Assembly: GCA_003427395.1 (NCBI GenBank)
Contig: BFEA01000350.1
Location: 426,370-480,010 of the forward strand
DNA: 53,641 bases
Origin: Chara braunii
Taxonomy: Eukaryota; Streptophyta; Charophyceae; Charales; Characeae
Reading direction: 5' to 3'
The notes below the pieces were generated by a model. That model worked only from the letters and a program-made list of their open reading frames with translations, had not been told where the DNA came from and did no database searches. Shown here piece by piece: positions 11,347 through 21,290 of this stretch. The position numbers were made by a program, and so were the translations under genes. Positions within the stretch are counted from its first letter, which is position 1, and each line of letters starts with the position of its first letter.

Positions 11347-11689
11347 GTGAAGATCAAGCCCTCAGTTGGCCCTATCAGACCTCACGTTGTTCTGGGCTAT
11401 GGCCCAAGCAAGCGAAATGGTCGCCCTAAGTGAAGGCGGGCCTGAACATTCGCCACAGGCCCAATTCGACATTTCTTTATGTGGGCATTTAGGCTCCTGC
11501 AACACATCAGTTGGGTGAATGAACGCGCAGACCTCACTGAGTTGCGCCGTACAGTTGGCCCAGACCACGAAAGTTGTACCTGGGCACCTACACGCAAAAC
11601 AGGGTAGCAGGGCATAAGCGGCCATAGCCGAGCTGCTAGGCGCGAGGGGGGCACAACGGATGATCGGATGGTCTTTAGGGAATAAGGCG
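11347..11689. other. No gene seen
   Basis: Mixed-composition DNA between two repeat units. It contains CGGCCATAGCCGAGCTGC at about 11621-11638, similar to 32985-33000, so it is probably part of the same composite repeat. The minus-strand frames across it have no recognisable domain. Confidence 0.35.
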
Positions 11690-12039
11690 TTGTGTGGGAC
11701 AGTCAAGGTATGATTGAGGGTGGCGAGATACATACCTGGTACATGAAAGAGAGGTCGCCGATGGTATGGGCGGACATGTGAACCGAAGTGATCCTGTTGT
11801 GTGAACCAGCTGCAACATAGGATAGTATGGTAGAGTTGGCTGGGCGTTGTGCACCAGACAAAGAGAGCAACTCTGAATACTGCATTGGTGTGGCCTGCTG
11901 GCGTGGACATTGGCTCATTACTTAATTATATTGCTTTATTTTGGATTGATACTCCATGTATGTGCACCCTATACTCATGCATGTAAGAATTAGACAACTA
12001 TTGATCTCGCAGTTTGACCTTCTAAAAATATATGCTTTA

Positions 12040-12100
<61 letters not shown>

Positions 12101-12129
12101 GTTATTATTATTGTTATTATTATTGTTAT
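11690..12129 (-). repeat. (ATT)n-tailed repeat unit 7 (subtype c)
   Basis: Closest relative is 33590-33885: both have a TACCTGGTACATGA donor block (minus CAG/GTATGT, near 11731), an ATAGGATAGT block and a TTGGCTCATTACTT block. The minus-strand exon-like end reads HTIGDLSFMYQ. Tail (ATT)n, with GTT interruptions at its end, at 12041-12129. Confidence 0.65.
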
Positions 12130-12149
12130 CTATTGATTATTAAGTAATT

Positions 12150-12560
12150 TTGATCATGGGCCAGGGAAGGAGAGGAAAGCAGGACAGTGTAGAGGGGGAA
12201 GATCAGATGTGAGAGATGTAAGGTAATGGAGAGGAGAGCGACATCGTCACCGTGTGATTTTGATACTCCATGCATGTGAACCGTGATGATCGTGTCTACC
12301 TCTATTATCCTTCTTCCCTCCCCCTTGATCTGAGTTGCCCTTTCTTCTCTTCTTCACATTTATCCAAGGTTATTGTTGATTGTCATATTCATGCACACTA
12401 TCTTGCGATTTGTTGATTGATTAATGACAGAAGGAGTGGGGGAAGATCAAATGTGTGAGATGTAGGGTAATGGAGAGGAGAGCGACATCATCACTGTGTG
12501 ATGGGTGCCTGCCTCCTCCATCCTTCTCCGCTCTCCCATGATCTAATCCTCTCACTTCCC
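12150..12560. repeat. Imperfect direct repeat
   Basis: 12180-12260 and 12428-12503 share GGGGGAAGATCA, GAGATGTA and GGTAATGGAGAGGAGAGCG followed by ACATC and CACTGTGTGA-like ends, spaced about 247 bp. No gene. Confidence 0.6.
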
Positions 12561-12654
12561 ACTGTCTTTACAAAACTATCCGAAATGGTATGATATCTTT
12601 GAATGAAAAACCTATTCTGTAGAAGACGAATGTTCAGGCAGTCCAACAAAAGCA

Positions 12655-12720
12655 GGGCGATTGCGGGAGCTCTGCCGGAGTTCAGGAGGAACTCTGGAGG
12701 CAGGGAGCCATAAGGTACGC
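12655..12720 (+). other. Conserved exon-like fragment, copy 1
   Basis: Reads RELCRSSGGTLEAGSHK and ends at a donor-like AAG/GTACGC. An inverted copy at about 38975-39040 reads RELCRNSGGVLEAGNRQ with a donor-like GTAAAC at the same place. Several of the differences are conservative, which is coding-like. Function unknown. Confidence 0.4.
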
Positions 12721-13567
12721 ATCATCTACTATTTTCCCGTATCCCTTACTGGCTACAACTCTCTATCAGGCTGCATGTATGGGTGTATGCTATACTGTTT
12801 CATGCTTTCTTCAGGAATAAAACTTTCAGGAAAAACTGAATAAACGTATGATTTAAACCACCAGTACCTTCCCCAGTGTTGGGAAATTACGTGGTACTGG
12901 CCAGTACCCGAACTTTTCGGGCTTCGGACGTAGGGTCGGCAGTGTCCCAAAAATCGTACTTTTGTTTTGCCCATGCAAGAAAGGAAAAGGGAAAAAAAAC
13001 AAGCCCTTGGACTGCAATGATGACGGACAGGGTAGTCATGGAGGGCGTGCTCATAGTCTGGAATGCATCTTACGACAAAGACGGTCAGATTCTGATACTT
13101 ATTGTTTTTTTTTTTTTTATTTCTCGTATGTTTCTTATGTGTCCCCTGCCAACGAGGCAGGGCGGAATCCGTGATCTGCTCTAGCTGTGTTTCCTCAGAT
13201 CATTATATCTGTGATGTATCCAGCCGTTTTCAAGGTCGAATCTGTGTTTCTGTTTTTTTTTTTCCTGTTTTTTTTTTGTGGAATCTGACAATCTGAATCT
13301 GTGATTTGCTCGAGATGTGTTCCTTCAGAGGATTGTAACCCTGATCACATTGACACTTACGGGAATGTATCTTGTCATTTTCATGGCCGAATCCGTATTT
13401 CTGTGTTTTTTTTTTTTTTTTGGGTTTCTGGATTCTAACAACCTGGCCACGGGGCTGAGATGTCCTCACCGATGGCACACTCACACTAACACTTCCGAGA
13501 ATGTATACAGTTGCAATCACGCCCAGAGCTTTGTTTCATTTTCTTGTTTTGTGAGTTTTCACGGCCG

Positions 13568-13571
<4 letters not shown>

Positions 13572-13600
<29 letters not shown>

Positions 13601-13608
13601 GGCAGTTT

Positions 13609-13639
<31 letters not shown>

Positions 13640-13641
13640 GG
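13572..13641. repeat. Homopolymer cluster T29 / A23 / G10
   Basis: A T run at 13572-13600, eight other bases, an A run at 13609-13631, then G at 13632-13641. Back-to-back long homopolymers 100 bp from an adapter sequence look like a sequencing or gap-filling artefact rather than biology. Confidence 0.7.
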
Positions 13642-13746
13642 CCCTAACCATTTCCCCTCTAAAGCTACATACCTTACCACTACAACTATTATTCTGCTGC
13701 GTTCTCTGATTCAAGCCTAATTAACTATACAAATAAGGGCCTGCAG

Positions 13747-13784
13747 CTGTCTCTTATACACATCTAGATGTGTATAAGAGACAG
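13747..13784. other. Nextera mate-pair junction adapter (assembly artefact)
   Basis: CTGTCTCTTATACACATCT at 13747-13765 is followed directly by its reverse complement AGATGTGTATAAGAGACAG at 13766-13784. This is the Tn5 mosaic-end pair that marks the circularisation junction in Nextera mate-pair libraries. It is library DNA, not genome. The flanks may come from places kilobases apart. Confidence 0.97.
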
Positions 13785-14010
13785 ATTCTCTTTTTGGAAT
13801 CTGACAACCTGGTCACGGGGTTGAGTACCAGAAAGAAAACAGAGTGGTACCCAGGCTCGGCAAAACTCGGAGCGCAGTGAAATTCAGGGTCGGCAAAAAC
13901 AGGCTCGGATGTACTGGTGGTTTAAGTAAGAATCTTGCTTGATAGAATAAAGGAACTTAGGAAGAAACTAAAAGTTACCTAGTCTGCCTGGGTTTGAAAG
14001 ACAAAGCGGT

Positions 14011-15785
14011 GTGACGGAGACTCTCGTAGGGTCGTCACATCGCTTGTATGAGTCTACGAAACTGGATGATGGGGTGCTCGCCGTGCAAAGTTACCCTGCC
14101 ATTCATCTGACTAAAGTAACAAATTGATGCAATGTCTGCTAATTTCGGTACTTATGACGGGAGGCTGCCGTGCAGTTCTCTCATTACATTACAGGCTACG
14201 CCTAACAAGTAATCCGGTAGGATAGTCAAGCTGCTTGCATAGAAATAACTAAGGCGGATGATAGGGTACTTGTTGTGCGTGCTATCTTGCCATTCGCCTG
14301 ACTAAAGTAGCAAGTTGGTATACTGATTGTTTGACTTTGACATTGGCAGCAGGAAGGTGCCGTGCATCTTCCCTATTGACCTGCAAGTTAGAATAACAAA
14401 AGTCATATGATCCGGTACTTCCGTGAAGTACACTCCTTCAGTCTAACAAAAAACATTTTTGATCCGGTACTTCCGTGAAGTACACTCCTTCAATAGTTAA
14501 CAAAAACCAATTTGATCCGGTACTTCCGTGAAGTACACTCCTACAATCGTTAATTAAAAGCCATTGATCCGGTACTCCCGTGGGGTACGCTTCTTCAGCT
14601 TAACAACAACCATTGATCCGGTACTCCCGTGGGGTATGCTTCTTCAGCTTAACAACAACCATTGATCCGGTACTCCCGTGGGGTACGCTTCTTCAACATG
14701 ACAACAACCAATTGATCCGGTACTCCCGTGGGGTACACTTCTTCAACTTAACGAAAGCCAATTAATCCAGTACTCTTGTAGTGTATTCGTCTTCAAAGGC
14801 TAACAAAGGCAAAAGGTAGCATGAGGTTTCCGTGAAGCTCTTCTATCACTAATCGAACCAGACCGGGAGAGATTCGAGTACTCCCGGGTGAGTGTACGAA
14901 CTCCTAAGTCTGGGTCGATTTGTCCGACTTCCCGTGGGAGTCAACATGTCTTTTGCTCATTTACAACGCATAGGCCAGATAGGTGAAATGTCAGGGCAAC
15001 CCAATTAAGATTTGTTTTTGATCTCCTATGCATCGAACTGGTGGTAGGATGACTCCCGGATGGGTTATCCTAACACTTGTTTGATTTAAAGGTCAACTAA
15101 CGGAAGGAAGAAGTAAGACGATTATGTTTGAACAAGTAAAGGGATACTCCTGGGTGAGTAACCTTACGACTTGTTCAGGTATGACTAATGAACGATATAA
15201 ATAAGTACTAACGATCCACCTGATTAACATTGAAGCAGGACATGAGAGGCTTCCGTGAGGTCATCCTAATGCTTGCTTAACTCAATCTTAACGCGTCTAA
15301 CAAGATACTCCAGCAAAGGGAGGATCTGGTGATTGCCTGAATCCGCTGACATAATCCTAGCTTGTCTGACTTTGAGATAGTAGTGAGGTGACTCCCGTAG
15401 GGTCATCCTATTACACTCTTGAAGGAAAGACCGAGCTTTGATCAAGGAGTAATAGGAGGCTTCCGGGAAGACCGCCTATTACTAGCTTTAATTCTCTATT
15501 GACACCTAGATCTAGAATGTTCTCTGAGTATTTGGTCAAGTGTTGAAACGATTCAACATAGGCCTCCTAACTATCTGCTTAACTAATAAAGGGATACTTC
15601 TGGGTGAGTTATCCGATCACTTGCACTGGATTGTATGAACTGTTTGGTTGCATGTGAACTACATGGACTTGAAGGGTGGCTGAGTGCTCCCTTAGGGCTA
15701 CTCGACTACTCCTTTGACTAACCGATTTGCCTGAAATTGATTTAGTAGTGGAAGATTCCCGGGTGAATTGACCTGCTACTTGCGT
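14011..15785 (+). repeat. Hairpin array class A (CGTG-loop hairpins)
   Basis: Twenty or so short hairpins sit 50-110 bp apart, nearly all with a CCGTG or CCGGGTG-like apex and stems that differ between copies. Clear examples: GAGGCTGC-CGT-GCAGTTCTC at 14161-14180, GGAAGGTGC-CGT-GCATCTTCC at 14352-14372, GTACTTC-CGT-GAAGTAC at 14415-14431, and GACTTCC-CGT-GGGAGTC near 14929-14945. 14408-14790 is a tighter tandem block of eight ~50-bp units, GATCCGGTACTTCCGTG or GATCCGGTACTCCCGTG. No protein frame crosses it. A reverse-oriented relative is at 43440-44360. Confidence 0.75.
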
Positions 15786-16150
15786 ATATCAGGACAAGAA
15801 GAAGAGAAAGGGAAAAAGAAAATGCTCCATCGGGAGCTCCCCAAAGGTCCTTTAGAAAGAAACGTAAAAGAAAGCGAACGCCGCAGGAAAAAGGATTAGA
15901 CAAGAACAAGTTCCGTGTAGCTTCAGTTCATTAATAGGCTCCTAAGGGAGAAACCACCGAACGACATGAGTAGATCTTAATCAGATTACGCGTAAGCATA
16001 ATAGGGTGTGCTTATCTACAAGAGAGAAAAAACAAGTATTGAGAGTATGGGGAAATATGAGTTTCCCTGGGACAACTTGAGGCATAGGCAAAGAAACTAC
16101 TTAAAATAAAAGGAAGAGGAGTGACAGACGACTCAGGGTAGATAGAAGTT
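15786..16150. other. No gene seen
   Basis: Purine-rich, AT-moderate sequence after the hairpin array with no ORF, repeat or motif I can support. Confidence 0.4.
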
Positions 16151-16160
16151 AGTGGTTAAG

Positions 16161-16346
16161 ACTTTGGGATGATGATCCCAAAGTTCATAAACTAGAACTA
16201 AGGGCTTGACCCTTAGATATCATTATGTAGGAGTCAAGTGGGGATGTTGAATCATAAACCAGAACTAAGGGCTTGACCCTTAGATATCATTATGTAGCAT
16301 TTCATAAACCAGAACTAAGGGCTTGACCCTTAGATATCATTATGTT
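16161..16346 (+). repeat. Hairpin plus three direct repeats
   Basis: A perfect stem ACTTTGGGAT / ATCCCAAAGT with a GATG loop lies at about 16161-16185. Three near-identical ~43-bp copies follow (about 16186-16228, 16252-16294, 16303-16345), each containing CTAAGGG-CTTGA-CCCTTAG, a perfect 7-bp hairpin. Spacing shrinks from 65 to 52 bp. Confidence 0.75.
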
Positions 16347-16349
16347 TGG

Positions 16350-17090
16350 TTTACTGCAATTAAAGAAGAAGTCCTACATAAAGGACTCAAATTTCTTGTT
16401 ATCACTCGATAACAGGTCGGTCGATGCCGATTCAACTTTTTCCACCTTGACTTGATACCTACATCTAAAATCAAACCCTGTGGTTAGTAAAACTGTCACC
16501 TGTGGTCATCGCCTAAATGGTCCTGGTCACTCTCAAGGGTCCTTTGAATAAATGTGAGGGGGCTGGGCTTGCATCTCAAGAAAGATAGAGTTGTCATGCA
16601 TGGTTTGGGGAGTGAGGGACAATGTCAATGGTTGATGATTGACGTCGTTAGTGCATGGCATGTGAACTGTCTTTGCATTATGTTGTGCAGGTTTGTTTTG
16701 TGCATGATTTGGGATGGACTGGAATTGACATCGTGAAGAGTTTGGACACTCAGCACTTGTGAAAATGGGAAGGGTTACCAATGGTAATACCTCGATATTC
16801 ATAATCAGTCTTATATAACTCCTATGATATTTGATGATTATTCATACGTTGAGTAGAGTAAAACATCCTTTGGTAGTGACAAGGTTTTGTTTTGATACTT
16901 TGAACATAGTGGTCAGAAGGAGAATGTGTCTTTGAAACGGAAGCGGGAATAAACGACCATCTCAAAGTTCGACCTGAGTATCTAACGGGTCAGTTCTAGG
17001 CGTCTTACCGCGAGTACCCCATATTCTGCTACAGCGATCAAGCAAACGCCCTCGGCTGAACTACCTCTACTCAGGCATGTAAAAACCTTC
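16350..17090. other. No gene seen
   Basis: The ORF-like frames at 16533-16802 have no recognisable domain and overlap each other on opposite strands. No repeat or regulatory signal was identified. Confidence 0.4.
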
Positions 17091-17093
17091 GCA

Positions 17094-17330
17094 CGTGGGC
17101 CGGTAGCTCAACAGGGATACGCCTACCTGAGGGTGGTGACAACCCCTCGGGTAGAGGTAAGCTGTACCTCGCGACGTCCCGACCTGTCGCAGGATGTTGT
17201 GAGAGGTATAGCACGCGCGCACAGTTGGAGTGGTAACTTGTTCTTTTCAGACGAAACATCCTGCATGACACGACTGTGAGGTTCAGCGCTCCCCAGCAGG
17301 GCGCAGGACCGCCGCGCGCGACAGCGTATT
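17094..17330 (+). repeat. SINE-like repeat, family B, copy 1
   Basis: A perfect A-box consensus TAGCTCAACAGG lies at 17104-17115, followed by GGATACGCCTACC and a B-box-like GGTGACAACCCC. The downstream body (CTGTACCTCGCGACGTCCCGACCTGTCG, CACGCGCGCAC) matches, in inverted orientation, 45030-45262, and more distantly 35370-35640 and 21110-21290. Four dispersed copies with a pol III-like head argue for a SINE. No tail or target duplication was defined. Confidence 0.55.
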
Positions 17331-18194
17331 CCCCCTTCCCCTGACCCGTGGGTGAGCGGGGTTACGATGGCGCGCAAGTGCGCGCGCTGTGTTGCGCCAC
17401 CCTCCCCGCTCCTACCTGCTGGTACACGGTGATGTCGTGAGTTGCTCCCCCGCAAGCGCTTCCCTTTGCCCTGCTTACCTGGGTGACGTTCTTCCGTGTG
17501 TGTCACTCCCGTGCGTGTTGCAGTACGCTCCCTCCTTGCCCCGTGCGTCCTCCGTCTGTGCGTGTTGGAGCCCGCCCCTTCCTCGTGTGCCCCCCACTCG
17601 TGCATGCGAGAAGTGTCCCGATCCCGGGCCCGGTTCAACTTAAATGCTCTGTCGGGCCCTCCCTCGAAGTATGTGCCTCGGCCCTTGTATGCACTGAGGT
17701 TGCCGACAACTTGCAGCGCCCCGATACTGGGCCTGTGCCCGAGCCTACGAGGAGTTCTTGGCGAAAGGGGCCTCTCCGTCAGGAACTGGGCCCTTTGCAG
17801 CGCCCTGGTACCGAGGCTACTCCCGAGCCTATTCCGGGCCTATTCGGGCCTAGGTGGTCCCCACGCTCAAGTGGTGCCGCCCCTTAGAGAAAATTCGACC
17901 AAGGCCCCCCTGACGAGGTCGGGTCCATCATTCGCCCTCCATTGCTCGGGCCCCCTCCAGTCTTGAGTGTCGGTAGCCCGCAATTCGTAGCGTCGATCCG
18001 TCGCATGGCCGGTGAGTCCCAGTCATGTAGAATATTGTCAAACAAGGATCTTGTCGCGCGCCCTTACAAAGGAAGTAAAGGGCGGCGTAGGGTTGGAGTC
18101 GCCCGACAACACGCACACTCCCTTAAGACGACAAGCACTCAGACTGGCATGCAGGCCGGCAAGTGTGCACACACGTAGAATTAGAAACGGGCTC
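17331..18194. other. GC-rich stretch, no supported gene
   Basis: Overlapping Arg/Pro/Ser-rich frames exist on both strands (for example 17123-17638 minus and 17483-17966 plus). They have no domain and follow from high GC with few stops. GGGCCT/AGGCCC-rich blocks around 17730-17850 are mildly repetitive. Confidence 0.4.
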
Positions 18195-18530
18195 AGGCCA
18201 CTAGGCGGACTGAGCCCCACTTCAACATATATCCGAGCTGCTCCTCTTCCAACCGAAGTAGGAGCTAGCTCAGTAGGTTTTCGGTGTGGATTGCGGATCA
18301 GGTGACTTAATCCATCTGACCCCGAGTTAGCTCCTTTTGGCAAGGAGTTGAACCATACTTTACCTCGTGTTCGGTAGGTCGGGGCTCGAACCCATGACCT
18401 CTAGATTAAGGTTAGTTAGAGTTAGTAGTTACAGTTAGCCCTGTTCAAAAACGGGGGTATGACAGTTGGCGGGTTAGGAAAGTTAGATAGTTAGATTCTG
18501 TTTTTCTTTTTTTTTTTTCTTTTATGAATA
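18195..18530 (+). repeat. tRNA-derived SINE candidate, family A, copy 2
   Basis: A-box TAGCTCAGTAGG at 18266-18277 is a perfect consensus. A tRNA-like B-box is visible on the minus strand (GGTTCGAGCCC, complement at 18383-18393). GACTGAGCCC and the AAAGTTAGATAG end are shared with 4515-4795, and both run into a T-rich tract (here 18495-18560). Confidence 0.5.
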
Positions 18531-19160
18531 ATTTTGTTTTATTTCTTATTTTTATTTTTACCTCTTATTTTCTGATTCCCATTGTTCCTCACCGAAATCC
18601 CGAAATTATGGCTGATAATTTTATGATAATGAATCTGCCACGGAATCCGGGCAGATTCGTTCCAACGGAAGTCAGTCCGCTCTGGAGGAGGCACGAGGGA
18701 TCCGGCTTGGCATTCCCTGGCATGAAATCGGTATCGAACGCGAACGGGAGGTGGATGCACAGCATATGCTCGCCCGATGGTGATGAACATGGGGTAAAAG
18801 CGCGATCAGGCGGGGGTAGAACGTGCGAAGGAAAGGATGTGATCACACGAGAGGAAGGAGGTAAGAGAAGGAGAAGAAGAAGGCGGAGAAGAAGAAACGG
18901 AGAAGGGGTGAGGGCAACGTACCTGGCCATGGAATCGGTGACGGCAATGTCCCACGCGAAACAGCAAGCGGAGGTAGTACACGCCAGCATAGGAGGTAGC
19001 GTGATTGGAGCAGCGAAGGTGGTGCGCGGGGAGCAGAGGAGATAGCGCGCGGCGCCAAGGAGAAAGGGTGGATCCACGAAAGAAAATAGTAACACGCAAG
19101 GAAGAAGAAGGAGGAGGAGGAAGAAAAATTAGAAGAAGGAGAAAGAGGGGGAAGCAGAAC
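18531..19160. other. Purine-rich DNA with donor-like sites, no gene
   Basis: Partly similar to 4860-5100. GAAGAAGG-type purine repeats at 18855-18900 and 19100-19150. A minus-strand donor-like CAG/GTACGT lies at about 18921. A 173-aa plus frame (18524-19045) is mostly Arg-rich purine-repeat translation. Confidence 0.4.
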
Positions 19161-19960
19161 ACTTACCTGACCATGCAGTCAGACGACGAGCACGACGCTG
19201 ACGACGACAACAGGGCAGAGAGAGTGAGAACAGGTAAGTCCCGTACCCCGCGACCACCCTCATAGTATTTCCATCAATAAGATATACAAAATCTAATGAA
19301 TCTACAGCTAAAACATGGGTAGGTAAGCTACTACACTTGTGTGTGTGCGAGTGTGTGCGTGCATGTGCCAGTATGTGTGTGCGTGCGTATGCTAGTGTGT
19401 GTATGTATGTGTACGTATCTGTGTGCGAGAGTGTGCGTGTGTGAACGTGAAAGAAAGAGAGAGGGAGAGAGCTCGGAGAGGATGGGAACACGACGGAAGA
19501 ACAAAGAGGGGAATCGTGCATGTTGAGGAGAGAGGAGAGTATGGGGAGAAGGTAGGAGAAGGTGAGAGGAGAAGAAGGAGAAGAACAAGGCGGATACTTA
19601 CCTGCCAACTGTAGTCCCACCGATCTTGGTTACTGAAGGTAGAAGGTGAGCATGCTTGTGTGTGTGTGTGAGAGATAGAGAATAAGTGTTCAATCCCACG
19701 ACTGATTTTCACGAAACTTTCATCCATAGGATGAACAAAAACGAATGAATCTACCCCTACGACATGGAAATAAACACTACCACACTTGTTTGTACGAGTG
19801 TGTGTGTGTGTGTGTATCGCGTGACTCAGTGCCTGGACTTTCGACGATAGGATAAGCAAAATTGAATGAATCTATCGCTAAAATGAGGGAGTATACACTA
19901 CTACGCGTGTGTGTGTGTGCGTGTGCGTGTGTGTATGTGAGAGGGGGAGAGAGAGACTTA
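19160..19960 (-). repeat. Tandem coding-like unit, three copies, with TG repeats
   Basis: Three minus-strand copies of a ~60-bp coding-like block: HVLAVDSLDFVYLIDG (about 19270-19315), HVVGVDSFVFVHPMDE (about 19720-19768) and LILAIDSFNFAYPIVE (about 19840-19890). Each is preceded on the minus strand by a (CA)n tract. Donor-like sites (ACTTACC on plus) at about 19163, 19597 and 19956 fall between them. The amino-acid pattern VDSFxFVYP is kept while DNA differs. No known domain recognised. Confidence 0.5.
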
Positions 19961-20069
19961 CCTACCATGCTGATCGTTTTCGTTGTCGATTGTCGCATGA
20001 TCTCCCTCCTTCGAACTGTGCGCTGCCATAAGGTGGTTATATCAGACAGGAAATATAGCTTGCATGCAT

Positions 20070-20087
20070 TTATTATTATTATTATTA

Positions 20088-20138
<51 letters not shown>
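20070..20138. repeat. (ATT)n microsatellite
   Basis: Nearly pure ATT repeat with one phase slip near 20091. It follows the donor-like units at 19.1-20.0 kb, as in the other (ATT)n-tailed repeats. Confidence 0.9.
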
Positions 20139-20139
<1 letters not shown>

Positions 20140-20189
20140 TTTAAAGTCACATGCGTTGCACCTTTTCCCCGTGTTACTATTTTTCACAT

Positions 20190-21060
20190 AGTGTGTTTGC
20201 CTCTGATAAGGGCCAGATTATGCTTGATGCTATAGCTATTTACAGAACGGGGGGGGGATCGAAGAGGATCAAGTTTGAGATTCGATGAAGAGGGGGAACA
20301 ACAACGAGGAGAGAAAAAAAAAAAAACACGCAGGGAAGGAATCCACAGAGGAGCGAGAGAAAAAGAAAAAGGGAGTGTGATTTGTGATCCTACCTGGCTG
20401 CATGCGATCATGAAAGGGGGGGTACCTGCACCATAGAGCTCCTGCTTACTCTACACCTCTCTCGTTATAATACACATTTCATTAAAAGTGAACCTTTTGA
20501 TTGTTCACTTTTTGTAACAAAGTCGGAATTCATGTTGGAGCGACATAAGTAAGAAAAAATTGTGTTGCCAATATGAACTGAGGAGCGACATAAATAAGAA
20601 TAAATCGAAACAATCAATGGTAAGTGGTGCTAAGTGGGCAGTGATATGGGTCAGCCGCCATCGCTTGGAGTACTCGACCCATGAACATCCAACTTGTTAC
20701 TGAGCCTATGACATTTACTGAGTCGACCGTTAGCACCCCCCACCCAACCCCAACCACTCCAGCACACCAACAATCACCAACCCCCTTAAAATCACTGTGA
20801 TATCAAATTTCTCCCTTGTTGGCTGTTTTCGAGGTAGCTTTTTGGAGCGGCCGCTCTGCAACTCAGAATAAACTCCAGGTTTGTTCGAGTCCTCCGGGCC
20901 TATCAACGTGCAACTTGTGTGTTTCTTAAAATATTTCTTAGTCGGACGTTGATCCTTGGCCTGGATTCGAGGTTGTAGTATAGGACACTGCGTGGAAAGG
21001 ATTACCCCTCGCACAAAGCGTATTTACCCTGCCCACCGGGACACACGGCCTAAAGGCCTG
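20190..21060. other. No gene; one hairpin and a short repeat
   Basis: Inverted repeat AAAAGTGAA / TTCACTTTT at about 20484-20515. GGAGCGACATAA occurs twice (about 20537 and 20582). Frames have no domain. Confidence 0.4.
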
Positions 21061-21290
21061 AGGTGTCGCAGGGGCCGCACGGTTGTTCCTTAAGCTGTGC
21101 AATATTCTGTCGTAGGGCCTCGCGAGATGTATGGTTGGCGCACTCGGCCGGAGCGGCTTATGGAAGGTCCATATGTATTCGTGACGAGGATTATGATCAA
21201 TTCCTGCGTGACGCGGTCGGGAGGGTCCCGCGCTGTTTCGTGCGGTGCCGGACCGATGCGTTGGACAGTGTCACAGACGCCAAAAAATGG
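21061..21290 (+). repeat. SINE-like repeat, family B, partial copy
   Basis: GCGCACTCGGCCGGAGCGGC, CTGCGTGACGCGGTCGGGAGGGTCCC and GGTGCCGGACCGATGCG match, inverted, 35380-35500. The A-box-bearing head is absent or diverged, so this is a 3' portion. Confidence 0.55.

Larger units (their letters stand above)
12853..13925. mobile_element. TIR-bounded element candidate (about 1.07 kb)
   Basis: Perfect 15-bp inverted termini: TTAAACCACCAGTAC at 12853-12867 and GTACTGGTGGTTTAA at 13911-13925. If the outer TTAA is the target duplication, the TIR is ACCACCAGTAC and the pattern is piggyBac-like. The interior has no transposase; it holds degenerate tandem copies (about 13190-13560) of a block with AATCTGTGATTTGCTCGAGATGTGTTCC-type sequence, homopolymers and an adapter remnant. 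It may be a non-autonomous element, but the damaged assembly inside means its true length is unknown. Confidence 0.45.

Noticed and set aside
14408-14790. CRISPR-like array of ~50-bp units
   Set aside because: There are no unique spacers between constant repeats; the whole unit is repeated and diverging. The genome context is eukaryotic and there is no cas gene.
17123-17966. Arg/Pro-rich proteins of 134-171 codons on both strands
   Set aside because: The overlapping open frames on opposite strands come from high GC and few stops; no domain and no conserved copy.
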